A DNA stretch of 64,000 nt from Alphaproteobacteria bacterium (GTDB lineage: Bacteria > Pseudomonadota > Alphaproteobacteria > Geminicoccales > Geminicoccaceae), in NCBI GenBank assembly GCA_026990035.1, contig JALSIM010000005.1:211865-275864 (forward strand). The letters run 5' to 3'. This document shows positions 1 through 9,304 of this stretch, in pieces. The notes beneath the pieces were generated by a model. It worked only from the letters and a program-made list of their open reading frames with translations. It did no database searches and was not told the DNA's origin. Numbering within the stretch: the first letter of the stretch is position 1; each line of letters starts with the position of its first letter. Made by a program: the position numbers and the translations under genes.

Positions 1-1
1 C

Positions 2-811
2 GCCGGCAGGCCGGTGGTGTTCCGCACCCTCGACGTCGGCAGCGACAAGCAGCTCCCCTACTGGCGGTTCGCCCAGGAGGAAAATCCCGCCATGGGTTGG
101 CGGGGCCTGCGGATGAGCCTGGATCGGCCGCGGATCCTGCGGGAACAGCTCCGCGCCATGCTCTTCGCCGCCCGCGGACGCGCGCTCCACGTCATGTTCC
201 CGATGGTCGCCGAGGTCGACGAGTTCGCCCGCGCCCGCCGGCTCCTCGATCTCGAACTGAGCCGGGCGGCGGCCGCCGGCTGGGAGCCGCCCAGCCGTCT
301 CGAGGTCGGGGCCATGTTCGAGGTCCCGGCCCTCTACTGGCAGCTCGAGACGCTGCTCGAGATGGTCGATTTCCTCTCCGTCGGCAGCAACGATCTCGTC
401 CAGTTCCTGTTCGCCAGCGACCGCGGCAACGCGGCCCTGGTCGAACGCTACGACGTGCTGTCGCCGGCGGCCCTGCGCTTTCTCCGTGATCTGGTCGAGA
501 AATGCCGCGCCGCCGGGGTGCGGCTGGCGATCTGCGGCGAGATGGCGAGCCGTCCGCTCGAGGCCATGGCGCTGGTCGGGATCGGTGTCCGGCATCTGTC
601 GCTGGCCCCCTCCGAGATCGTGCCCGTCAAGGCCATGCTGCGCAGCCTCGAGGTCGGCCGCACCGCCGATTTCCTGCTCCGTCTGCTGCGGCGTCCCGAA
701 CGCAGCCTGCGGCGCTACCTGCGTGCCTATGCGCAGGACCACGGGGTGGTCCTGCCGGAAAGCGCCTACCGGCCCGTCTCCCGTACCTCGCGAGCGGATT
801 CGGAAGCCTAA
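2..811 (+). CDS. ptsP: PEP-protein phosphotransferase of the nitrogen PTS (EI-Ntr), C-terminal part
   Basis: This is the last 269 residues of enzyme I-Ntr; the GAF and phosphohistidine domains lie upstream of the window. The enzyme takes phosphate from PEP and passes it to the regulatory phosphocarrier NPr. What is visible is the PEP-binding TIM-barrel domain: the VGSNDLVQF motif near residue 128 and the catalytic cysteine in ICGEMASRP near residue 176. Reading runs in from the window edge in frame, so the GTG at 14 is internal. In Rhizobiales ptsP commonly sits near prfA and prmC, which are also close here. It ends 89 bases before the RodZ-like gene. A short GGCC-TTCG-GGCC hairpin follows the stop. 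Confidence 0.93.
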   Translation, partial: AGRPVVFRTLDVGSDKQLPYWRFAQEENPAMGWRGLRMSLDRPRILREQLRAMLFAARGRALHVMFPMVAEVDEFARARRLLDLELSRAAAAGWEPPSRLEVGAMFEVPALYWQLETLLEMVDFLSVGSNDLVQFLFASDRGNAALVERYDVLSPAALRFLRDLVEKCRAAGVRLAICGEMASRPLEAMALVGIGVRHLSLAPSEIVPVKAMLRSLEVGRTADFLLRLLRRPERSLRRYLRAYAQDHGVVLPESAYRPVSRTSRADSEA

Positions 812-866
812 TCCTTTTGGCCTTCGGGCCTTCCTCTGTTATCCATGACCCGAGCGCCTCGAGCGG

Positions 867-894
867 TTGTAAAAGAATCAACCTCGGGTTAAAA
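867..894 (+). promoter_or_regulatory. candidate promoter of the RodZ-like gene
   Basis: TTGTAA (867-872), a 16-base spacer, then TTAAAA (889-894) fit a sigma-70-type promoter. The A/T-rich hexamers stand out in this GC-rich DNA. If used, transcription would begin at about the ATG at 901, giving a leaderless mRNA. There is no Shine-Dalgarno-like sequence before that ATG, which agrees with this. Confidence 0.35.
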
Positions 895-900
895 ACACCG

Positions 901-2109
901 ATGCCCACTCGCCACGAAGCTGAGCTCACCGCCTTGTCCGCCACCTCGGTCGACTATCTTCGCGCCGTCGGTCAGCAGCTCCGCGAAGCGCGCCAGCAGC
1001 GCGGCGAGGATCTCTATGACATCGCCGAGATCCTGCGGCTGAAGCCGGCCTATCTCTATGCTCTCGAGGAAGGCGACTACGCGATCTTTCCCGGGCGGGC
1101 CTACGCCTTCGGCTTCCTGCGCTCCTACGCCGACTATCTCGGTTTCCAGGGCGAAGAGGTCCTGCGCCAGATCAAGGCGGTGATCGACGCCGCGCCGGTG
1201 GAGCCCAGGCTCGAATACCGCGCCCCGATCATCGAGCGTCACCGGCCGACGGCGGTGGCGCTGGTGACCGCCGCCCTCCTGGTCGGCGCCGCCTGGGGCG
1301 GCTGGTACGCGATGCGGCAGACGGACGGGCGGCTGCTCGACCGGCTGGTGGCGCTGCCCGGCGAACTCGGCCGCGTGGTCGGCGAATTCGCCACCGAGGA
1401 GAGGACGGAGACGGCGGTGCCGGTTCCGGTCGCCGCCGAGGGTCCGGCCGCGACGCCGTCCGGGCCCGCCGAAGAAGCGAAGCTTCCCGCGGCCGCGGGC
1501 GGTGCCCACTTGGCCGTGGTCGAACGGCTGGCGGCGCCAGAGGGAACGCCACCCGTGCTGCCACGCGGGACGATCGTCCCCGCGGTCACCGTCCCGAACC
1601 CGGAACCGGCCGCCGAGCCGTCCGGACCCGAGAGGGCGGGGATCGAGGAGAACATCGACGTCGCCAGCGCCATCGCCGCCGAGCTGCCGGAAGAGCGCGA
1701 ATTGCTCGACGCCGCGCCGGCCGCTCCGTCCGGCGCGGTGCGGACGGCGGCGGCACCCGCGTCCGCGGCGGCGCTTCTCGCCGAACTGCGGGGGAGCGAG
1801 GCCGCCCCGGAGGGTGGCCGCATCTTCGGCGACCCGACCCAGGCGGCGGTCATGCTGCTGGCCCGGGAGACCACCTGGATCCAGGTGCGCAGCATCGATC
1901 GGACCTTCGTCCGCACCCGCACGCTGGAACCGGGCGACCGTTTCTATCTGCCGGCGCGGGACGATCTGGCGCTCTGGACCGGCAACGCCGGTGGCCTCGA
2001 GATCTGGCTCGGGGACCGGCGCCTGGGCCTCGCCGGCGCACCCGGACAGGTGGTGCGCGATCTTCCCCTGCGGCCCGCGGCGCTGGAGACGGTCGCCGCC
2101 GGCGGGTGA
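901..2109 (+). CDS. RodZ-like helix-turn-helix membrane protein (DUF4115 C-terminus)
   Basis: A 402-residue protein with the RodZ layout: a cytoplasmic helix-turn-helix of the HTH_25 type (about residues 15-90, with [19 protein letters not shown] as signature), one membrane helix (about 117-137), a long Ala/Pro/Glu-rich periplasmic linker, and a DUF4115 beta domain (about 315-395). RodZ links MreB to the cell-wall elongation machinery, so a role in cell shape is likely; RodZ-like proteins of alphaproteobacteria are variable, so the function is inferred. The open frame extends back to 502 inside ptsP, but that part is shadow sequence; ATG 901 precedes the first conserved helix. No ribosome binding site is visible. 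ispG follows after 91 bases. Confidence 0.82.
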   Translation: MPTRHEAELTALSATSVDYLRAVGQQLREARQQRGEDLYDIAEILRLKPAYLYALEEGDYAIFPGRAYAFGFLRSYADYLGFQGEEVLRQIKAVIDAAPVEPRLEYRAPIIERHRPTAVALVTAALLVGAAWGGWYAMRQTDGRLLDRLVALPGELGRVVGEFATEERTETAVPVPVAAEGPAATPSGPAEEAKLPAAAGGAHLAVVERLAAPEGTPPVLPRGTIVPAVTVPNPEPAAEPSGPERAGIEENIDVASAIAAELPEERELLDAAPAAPSGAVRTAAAPASAAALLAELRGSEAAPEGGRIFGDPTQAAVMLLARETTWIQVRSIDRTFVRTRTLEPGDRFYLPARDDLALWTGNAGGLEIWLGDRRLGLAGAPGQVVRDLPLRPAALETVAAGG

Positions 2110-2200
2110 ACCCGGCCCCGGCAACCGACTTGCGAGCGGGGGCTGCGCGGGCCATATCCGGGCCAGCGCTGCGCATGTCTTCGACCCGTCGATCGGATCC

Positions 2201-3445
<1,245 letters not shown>

Positions 3446-3455
3446 GCGGCGGATC

Positions 3456-4712
3456 ATGAGCAGACTGCGCCCGGTCCGCGGCACCCACGATCTGTTCGGC
3501 GAGCCGCTGCGGCGCCAGCGGCGGGTGATCGACACCGGCCGGCGGCTCGCCACCCGCTATGCCTTCGAGGAGGTCGTCACCCCGATCTTCGAGTTCACCG
3601 AGGTGTTCGCCCGCACCCTCGGCGAGACCTCGGACGTGGTCACCAAGGAGATGTACACCTTCGAGGACCGAGGCGGCGAGAGCCTCACCCTCCGGCCCGA
3701 GAACACCGCCAGCATCGTCCGCGCGGTGGTCAGCGCGGGGCTGCTCCAGAGCCTGCCGGTCAAGTTCTTCTATGCCGGGCCGATGTTCCGCTACGAGCGG
3801 CCGCAGAAGGGACGTCTGCGCCAGTTCCACCAGATCGGCGTCGAGGTGATCGGCGCCCCCGAACCCCGCGCCGACGTCGAGGTGATCCTGCTCGGCCGTC
3901 ACATCTTGGAGGAGCTGGGTATCGCCGACCGGGTCACCCTCGAGCTCAACACCCTGGGCGACCTCGAGAGCCGCCGGGCCTACCGCGACACGCTGGTCGC
4001 CTATCTCCGCGGCCACAGGGACCGCCTGTCGGCCGACAGCCTGCTGCGGCTCGAGCGCAACCCGCTGCGGATCCTCGACAGCAAGGATCCGGGCGACCGC
4101 GAGGTGATCGCCGAGGCGCCTCTGTTCGAGGAGTATCTCAACGCCCGCAGTCGCGCCTTCTTCGCCGAGGTGCGCCAAGCCCTCGAGGATCTCGGGGTTC
4201 CCTTCACCGTCAATCCGCGGCTGGTCCGCGGGCTCGACTACTACACCCACACCGCCTTCGAGTTCACCACCGAGGCCCTCGGCGCACAGGGTGCGGTGAT
4301 CGCCGGCGGCCGCTACGACGGGCTGATGAAGACCATGGGCGGCCCCGACGTGCCCGGGGTCGGCTGGGCGGCCGGCGTCGAGCGCCTCGCCATGCTCCTG
4401 CCGGAGGCGCCACCGGCGCCGCGCCCCACCGCCTTGATCCCGATCGGCGAGGAGGCGGTGCGAGAGGCCTGGAAGCTCGCCGATCGGCTCCGCCGGGCCG
4501 GCTTCGTCGTCGAGCTCGCCTATCGCGGCAAGCCCGGTCAGCGCATGAAGCGCGCCGACCGCCTCGGCTGCCGTTTCGCCCTCTCCCTCGGCGAGGACGA
4601 GCTGGCCCGCGATGTGCTGCGGCTCCGGGATCTCGACAGCGGCGAGGAGCGCGAGGTGGGGCGCGAGGATCTGCTCGCCACCCTCGCCGAGCTGGGAGCC
4701 GCCAGGGCATGA
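3456..4712 (+). CDS. hisS: histidyl-tRNA synthetase
   Basis: Class II synthetase that charges tRNA-His in the cytosol. At 418 residues it has the usual bacterial length. Visible motifs are the N-terminal [10 protein letters not shown], motif 1-2 elements ([32 protein letters not shown]), the histidine-specific [15 protein letters not shown] near residue 255, and the motif-3 arginine region [11 protein letters not shown]. The last ~95 residues form the anticodon-binding domain. ATG 3456 gives the canonical N-terminus. The stop overlaps the prfA start by four bases (ATGA), so the two are likely translationally coupled. Confidence 0.96.
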   Translation: MSRLRPVRGTHDLFGEPLRRQRRVIDTGRRLATRYAFEEVVTPIFEFTEVFARTLGETSDVVTKEMYTFEDRGGESLTLRPENTASIVRAVVSAGLLQSLPVKFFYAGPMFRYERPQKGRLRQFHQIGVEVIGAPEPRADVEVILLGRHILEELGIADRVTLELNTLGDLESRRAYRDTLVAYLRGHRDRLSADSLLRLERNPLRILDSKDPGDREVIAEAPLFEEYLNARSRAFFAEVRQALEDLGVPFTVNPRLVRGLDYYTHTAFEFTTEALGAQGAVIAGGRYDGLMKTMGGPDVPGVGWAAGVERLAMLLPEAPPAPRPTALIPIGEEAVREAWKLADRLRRAGFVVELAYRGKPGQRMKRADRLGCRFALSLGEDELARDVLRLRDLDSGEEREVGREDLLATLAELGAARA

Positions 4713-5788
4713 GTGGTGGCGGCTTCACCGGACGGCTCGATGCGATCCTCGCCCGTTTCGAGGAGCTCGAGGCGCTGATGAGCGAGGCCGGCGGGGCGGA
4801 TTACGCGGACCTCGCCCGCGAGTACGCGGAGCTCGGTCCGCTGGTGGAGAAGATCCGGGCCTATCGCGGGGCCCTGGCCGAGAAGGCCGAGCTCGAGGAG
4901 CTGATCGCCGATCCCGGGAGCGAGCCCGAGATGCGCCGCCTCGCCGAAGAGGAGCTGCGGATCCTCGAGGAGCGGCTGCCCGAGCTCGAGAAAACGGTGC
5001 GCCTCGCCCTCCTGCCACGCGACGCCGCGGACGAGAAGAGTGCCATCCTGGAGATCCGGGCCGGCACCGGCGGCGAGGAGGCGGCGCTGTTCGTCGCCGA
5101 TCTGCTGCGCATGTACCAGCGCTACGCGCAGCTCCGGGGATGGCGCTTCGAAATCCTCTCGGCGAGCGGGACCGAGCTCGGCGGCTTCAAGGAAGTGACG
5201 GCGCTGGTCTCCGGCAAGGGGGCCTATGCGCGGCTCAAATACGAGGCCGGGGTCCATCGGGTGCAGCGGGTGCCGGTGACCGAATCCGGTGGCCGCATCC
5301 ACACCTCCGCCGCCACGGTGGCGGTCCTGCCCGAAGCCGAGGAGGTCGATGTCGCGATCGACGAGAAGGATCTCAGGATCGACGTCTACCGCGCCTCGGG
5401 AGCCGGCGGCCAGCACGTCAACCGGACCGAGAGCGCGGTGCGCATCACCCATCTGCCGACCGGCCTCACGGTCGCCATCCAGGACGAGAAGTCGCAGCAT
5501 CGCAACCGTGCCAAGGCGATGCAGATCCTGCGCGCCCGTCTCTACGATCTCGAGCGCCGGCAGCAGGAGGAGGCCCGCGCCGCCGACCGCCGTTCCCAGG
5601 TCGGTACCGGCGACCGTTCGGAGCGCATCCGCACCTACAATTTTCCCCAGGGTCGGGTCACCGATCATCGGATCGGCCTCACCCTCTACAAGCTCGACCA
5701 GGTGCTGGCGGGCGAGGCCCTCGACGAGATCATCGAGCCGCTGATCGCCGAGGATCAGGCCCGGGCCCTCGCCGCCAACGCCGCCTGA
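4709..5788 (+). CDS. prfA: peptide chain release factor 1
   Basis: RF1 recognises UAA and UAG stop codons and triggers peptidyl-tRNA hydrolysis. The 359 residues match the family. The GGQ loop is in [14 protein letters not shown] (about residues 230-243). The upstream domain 2 (about 110-200) holds the anticodon-mimic region, and the C-terminus has the usual [20 protein letters not shown] block. It overlaps hisS by four bases. Its natural partner prmC, which methylates the GGQ glutamine, starts eight bases after the stop, a conserved pairing. Confidence 0.96.
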   Translation: MSGGGFTGRLDAILARFEELEALMSEAGGADYADLAREYAELGPLVEKIRAYRGALAEKAELEELIADPGSEPEMRRLAEEELRILEERLPELEKTVRLALLPRDAADEKSAILEIRAGTGGEEAALFVADLLRMYQRYAQLRGWRFEILSASGTELGGFKEVTALVSGKGAYARLKYEAGVHRVQRVPVTESGGRIHTSAATVAVLPEAEEVDVAIDEKDLRIDVYRASGAGGQHVNRTESAVRITHLPTGLTVAIQDEKSQHRNRAKAMQILRARLYDLERRQQEEARAADRRSQVGTGDRSERIRTYNFPQGRVTDHRIGLTLYKLDQVLAGEALDEIIEPLIAEDQARALAANAA

Positions 5789-5796
5789 GGCGAGTG

Positions 5797-6660
5797 ATGC
5801 GGCTCCGGGAAGCCCTCGCCCGTACCGCCGCGCGGCTCCGGGAGACGGGTGTCGAGGCGCCCTGGATGGAGGCGCGTCTGCTCCTCGAGGCGGCGAGCGG
5901 CCTCGGCGCGGTCGAGCAGATCGGCGATCCCGACCGCCCCCTGGACGAACCCACCCTGGCCGCCCTGGAAAGGCTGGTCGAGCGGCGGGCCGACCGCGAG
6001 CCGCTGGCCTACATCCTCGGCGAGAAGGAATTCCACGGCCTCGCCTTCACCGTCTCACCGGAGGTGCTGATACCGCGGCCGGAGACCGAAATCCTGGTCG
6101 AGCTGGTGCGCGAATGCCTGCCCGATCCCGCGGCTCCCTTGCGGATTCTCGATATCGGCACGGGCTCCGGCTGCCTGCTGGTGACCCTGCTCACCCTCTG
6201 CCGCGGCGCCTTCGGGATCGGCACCGATCTTTCCTTTCCGGCGCTGCGGATCGCCCGCCACAATGCCGAACGGCACGAGGTCGGCGACCGCGCCGGCTGG
6301 GTCTGCTGCCGCTGGGCGGACGCCCTTTCCGGTCCGTTCCAGGTGATCGTCGGCAATCCGCCCTATGTGCCCACCGCCGAGCTCGCCGTGCTGCAGCCGG
6401 AGATCCGCCGGCACGAGCCGCGTCTCGCCTTCGACGGGGGCCCCGAGGGACTCGACGCCTATCGCGCCCTGGCCCGGGAAATCCCGCCATTGCTGGCCGA
6501 AGACGGCATCGCCGTTCTCGAACTGGGACGCGGCCAGGGAGCCGCGGTGGCCGGGCTGATGCGCGAGGCCGGCCTCGAGATCGTCGAGATCCGTCCCGAT
6601 CTCGCCGGCATCGCCCGCGCCATGCTGCTCCGGAAACCGGCTCAGCCGACCGTCGCGTAG
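5797..6660 (+). CDS. prmC: release factor glutamine methyltransferase
   Basis: Methylates the GGQ glutamine of RF1 and RF2 with SAM. The 287 residues comprise an N-terminal helical bundle (1-80) and a Rossmann methyltransferase domain. The SAM loop reads ILDIGTGSGCLL (about residue 115) and the catalytic motif NPPYVP lies near residue 187. ATG 5797 is chosen; a GTG directly before it (5794) is also possible. The reading frame is open far upstream through prfA, but that is shadow. Its last 19 bases overlap the 3' end of deoA on the other strand. Confidence 0.94.
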   Translation: MRLREALARTAARLRETGVEAPWMEARLLLEAASGLGAVEQIGDPDRPLDEPTLAALERLVERRADREPLAYILGEKEFHGLAFTVSPEVLIPRPETEILVELVRECLPDPAAPLRILDIGTGSGCLLVTLLTLCRGAFGIGTDLSFPALRIARHNAERHEVGDRAGWVCCRWADALSGPFQVIVGNPPYVPTAELAVLQPEIRRHEPRLAFDGGPEGLDAYRALAREIPPLLAEDGIAVLELGRGQGAAVAGLMREAGLEIVEIRPDLAGIARAMLLRKPAQPTVA

Positions 6661-7961
6661 ATCGGGGGCGGCGGTGTGGCTGCGACATCGCCGACGACGA
6701 AGGCTTCCCGGACCGCGGCTTCGATCCGCCCCAGATCCTCCTCGCTCCGGGCATGGAGCAGACAGAGCGGATCGCCGGCGGCCAGCCGCGCGCCGAGGCC
6801 CACCACGCGGGACAGCCCCACCGCATGGTCGATGGCATCCTCCGGCCGGCGCCGGCCACCGCCGAGGCGGATGATGGCGAGCCCCAGCGCACGGACGTCG
6901 ATCGCCTGCACCTGGCCGCCGCAGGGGGACGCGACCGGGCGCACGCATGGTGCCTTCGGCAGACGGGATTCCGCCCGTTCCAGGAAATCGGCCGGGCCGC
7001 CGAGCCCCCGGACCATGGCCGCGAAACGCTCGGCCGCGGCACCGCCGGCCAGAGCCTTTTCCGCCAGCTCGCGGCCGCTCTCCACACTCTGCGCGAGGCC
7101 GCCCAGGGCCAGGAGCTCGCCGCACAGCGCCAGGATCACGCAGCGCAAGCGCTCCTCGGCCGCCTCGCCGCGCAGCATCGCCACCGCCTCCGCCACCTCG
7201 AGGGCGTTGCCGGCGCTGTGGCCCAGCACCTGGTTCATGTCGGTCAGCAGGGCGCGACAGGAAAGCCCCGCACCGCGCGCCACCTCGACGAGCGCCCGGG
7301 CCAGCCGCTCGGCCTCGCGACGATCGGGCAGGAAGGCCCCGCTGCCGAGCTTGACGTCCATCACCAGGGCATCGAGGCCGGCGGCCAGCTTCTTCGAGAG
7401 GATGGAGGCGACGATCAGCGGCAGGCTTTCCACCGTCGCGGTGACGTCGCGAATCGCGTAGAGCCGGCCGTCGGCCGGTGCCAGATCGCCGGTCTGGCCG
7501 ACGATGGCGCAGCCGGCCTCGGCCACCACGCGACGGAAACGCGCCGTCCCGGGCCGCGTGTCGTAGCCCGGGATGCTGTCGAGCTTGTCCAGGGTACCGC
7601 CGGTATGGCCGAGCCCGCGCCCCGAGATCATCGGCACGAAGGCGCCGCAGGCGGCGAGGATCGGCGCGAGGATCAGGCTCACCTTGTCCCCCACCCCGCC
7701 CGTGGAATGCTTGTCGAGAACCGGTCCGGAGAGCTCCGGCCAGCGCATGACCCGCCCCGAATCCCGCATCGCCAGGGTCAGCGCCACGCTCTCGGCGGCG
7801 TTCATGCCGCGAAAGAAGACGGCCATGGCGAAGGCGGCGGCCTGGGCGTCGCTCACCGCGCCGGAGGTGATGCCGGCGACGAATTCGCGGATCTCTTCGG
7901 GGCGCAGGACCGCACCGTCGCGCTTTCTGCGGATGATTTCCTGGGGAAGATCCACGCTCAC
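6642..7961 (-). CDS. deoA: thymidine phosphorylase
   Basis: Phosphorolyses thymidine and deoxyuridine to the base and 2-deoxyribose-1-phosphate. The 439 residues show the family signatures: the phosphate loop KHSTGGVGDKVSL (about residue 84), SGRGLGHTGGTLDKL (about 114) and a C-terminal barrel-sandwich domain. The GTG start overlaps the deoC stop (GTGA), so deoC and deoA form a two-gene unit, a typical pairing for deoxynucleoside catabolism. Its stop codon lies within the end of prmC on the plus strand. No phosphopentomutase (deoB) is present in the window, although it would be needed to connect deoA to deoC. Confidence 0.94.
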   Translation of the reverse strand: MSVDLPQEIIRRKRDGAVLRPEEIREFVAGITSGAVSDAQAAAFAMAVFFRGMNAAESVALTLAMRDSGRVMRWPELSGPVLDKHSTGGVGDKVSLILAPILAACGAFVPMISGRGLGHTGGTLDKLDSIPGYDTRPGTARFRRVVAEAGCAIVGQTGDLAPADGRLYAIRDVTATVESLPLIVASILSKKLAAGLDALVMDVKLGSGAFLPDRREAERLARALVEVARGAGLSCRALLTDMNQVLGHSAGNALEVAEAVAMLRGEAAEERLRCVILALCGELLALGGLAQSVESGRELAEKALAGGAAAERFAAMVRGLGGPADFLERAESRLPKAPCVRPVASPCGGQVQAIDVRALGLAIIRLGGGRRRPEDAIDHAVGLSRVVGLGARLAAGDPLCLLHARSEEDLGRIEAAVREAFVVGDVAATPPPPIYATVG

Positions 7962-8734
7962 CCGTTCCGGCTGATGTGCTCCACCAGATCCTCGAGCAGC
8001 CGCGAGGCGCCGAAACGAAGGCGGGCGGGGGTCGCCCAGCCCTCGCCCATCACCCGATCGACCAGCGCCAGATAGGGGGCCGCATCCTCGAGCGTCCGAA
8101 TGCCGCCGGCGAGCTTGAGCCCCACCTCTCCCCCGGCTTCCCGGATCACGCCGAGGAGCAGCGCCGCCGCCTCCAGGGTCGCGCCGGGCTGCCGCTTGCC
8201 GGTGGAGGTCTTGAGGAAATCGGTCCCGGCCATCACCGCCGCCCGGGCGACCGCGGTAACGAGATCCGGAGCCGCCAGAAGGCCGGTCTCCAGGATGAGC
8301 TTGAGGATCGTAGCCGGCCCGGCGGCCTCGCGGCAGAGGCCGACGAGTTCACCCGCGAGCTCCACGTCCCCGGCGCGCACCGCCTCGAGCGGCGCCACCA
8401 CGTCCACCTCCTGCGCTCCCTCGGCGACCGCCCGTCGGACCTCCTCGGCGACGGCGAGAAGATCCTCGCCACCCGCGGGAAAATTGGCGACGGTGGCGAG
8501 CCGCACCCCGCTTCCCCGGAGCCCCGCCCGGGCGGGGGCCAGGTGGCGTGGGGGGATGCAGACGGCGGCGACGCCGCGGTCCACCGCCCGCGCGCAGAGC
8601 TCGCGGATCTCCGCCTCGCTCTCGTCGCCCCGCAGGCTGGTGAGATCGAGCAGCGGCAGAATGCGCCGAGCCGAAACCGCGTCACCGGTCACGGCCCCCA
8701 CCTCGTCCAGGATCGTCAGCGGATCGACGGCCAC
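7958..8734 (-). CDS. deoC: deoxyribose-phosphate aldolase
   Basis: Splits 2-deoxyribose-5-phosphate into glyceraldehyde-3-phosphate and acetaldehyde. The 258-residue TIM-barrel enzyme shows both catalytic lysines: the Schiff-base lysine in DFLKTSTGK and the second in VGLKLAGGIRT. The GTG start at 8734 follows a strong purine-rich ribosome binding site (GGGAGGGAG). It overlaps deoA by four bases. It lies downstream of the nucleoside transporter and Cdd-PNP genes on the same strand but is separated from them by a plus-strand gene, so it probably has its own promoter. Confidence 0.94.
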   Translation of the reverse strand: MAVDPLTILDEVGAVTGDAVSARRILPLLDLTSLRGDESEAEIRELCARAVDRGVAAVCIPPRHLAPARAGLRGSGVRLATVANFPAGGEDLLAVAEEVRRAVAEGAQEVDVVAPLEAVRAGDVELAGELVGLCREAAGPATILKLILETGLLAAPDLVTAVARAAVMAGTDFLKTSTGKRQPGATLEAAALLLGVIREAGGEVGLKLAGGIRTLEDAAPYLALVDRVMGEGWATPARLRFGASRLLEDLVEHISRNG

Positions 8735-8824
8735 GGCTCCCTCCCGCCGGCAACCGAAGCGAACCTAGTCGGCCGCCGGCCCGCGGTCCAGCCCGCCACG
8801 GTCGGGCGCCGGAACGGATCGCCT

Positions 8825-8840
8825 GAAATCCTTCGATTTC
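8825..8840. repeat. GAAATC inverted repeat with further GAAATC copies downstream
   Basis: GAAATC (8825-8830) and GATTTC (8835-8840) form a perfect 6-base inverted repeat with a CTTC spacer. Direct copies of GAAATC recur at 8903-8908 and 8915-8920, with GAAAATC at 8924-8930. They flank the candidate promoter of the small gene at 8954. This looks like a possible regulator-binding array; no known regulator is recognised. Confidence 0.4.
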
Positions 8841-8860
8841 TTCTTCGGAGGAATTCGTGC

Positions 8861-8889
8861 TTCTTTTCGACGGGCCGATATGTTATATT
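8861..8889 (+). promoter_or_regulatory. candidate promoter of the small membrane protein gene
   Basis: TTCTTT (8861-8866), a 17-base spacer and TATATT (8884-8889) lie in the only clearly AT-rich patch between deoC and the gene at 8954. The -35 match is weak and the -10 match is good. The predicted start of transcription (about 8896) leaves a leader of nearly 60 bases that contains two GAAATC copies. Confidence 0.35.
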
Positions 8890-8953
8890 TTCGCGCTTAC
8901 GAGAAATCGAAAGTGAAATCCTAGAAAATCTCGTACTTTACGGAGGTAACTGC

Positions 8954-9304
8954 GTGAATTCCGAAAAGATCAAGACGACCCTGTGGGGCGCAGCCGGCGG
9001 CGCCGCGCTGACCATCGCCCTCGGCTTCTTCTGGGGCGGTTGGGTCACCGGCGGTACGGCGCTCGAAATGGCACGCGAGTCGGCCGACCGCGCCGTCGTC
9101 GAACGTCTGGCGACGATCTGCGTCGATCAGTTCAACCGGGATCCGATGAAGGTCGAGAAATTCCGGGTCCTCAAGGAGGAAGGCTCCTGGAAACGCCGCG
9201 AATACGTCGAGAAGCAAGGCTGGGCGACGATGCCCGGCGAGGAAGCGCCGGCTACCCGCGTCGGCTCGAAATGCGCCGAACTCATCCTCCAGGCGGCGCT
9301 GTAG
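8954..9304 (+). CDS. small single-helix membrane protein, function unknown
   Basis: A 116-residue protein. Residues about 9-30 form one hydrophobic, glycine-rich helix (LWGAAGGAALTIALGFFWGG), so it is probably anchored in the inner membrane with the rest outside. The remainder is a mixed charged segment with two cysteines (about 55 and 109). I do not recognise a named domain. The start is GTG 8954, set by a good ribosome binding site (GGAGG, 8942-8946). It lies alone on the plus strand between deoC and the Cdd-PNP gene, and its last 23 bases overlap the end of the latter. A hairpin follows its stop. Its coding usage is normal, so it looks like a real gene. Confidence 0.75.
   Translation: MNSEKIKTTLWGAAGGAALTIALGFFWGGWVTGGTALEMARESADRAVVERLATICVDQFNRDPMKVEKFRVLKEEGSWKRREYVEKQGWATMPGEEAPATRVGSKCAELILQAAL

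Noticed and set aside
502..900. N-terminal extension of the RodZ-like frame into ptsP
   Set aside because: The extra sequence is the out-of-frame reading of ptsP and shows no homology; the protein begins properly at 901.
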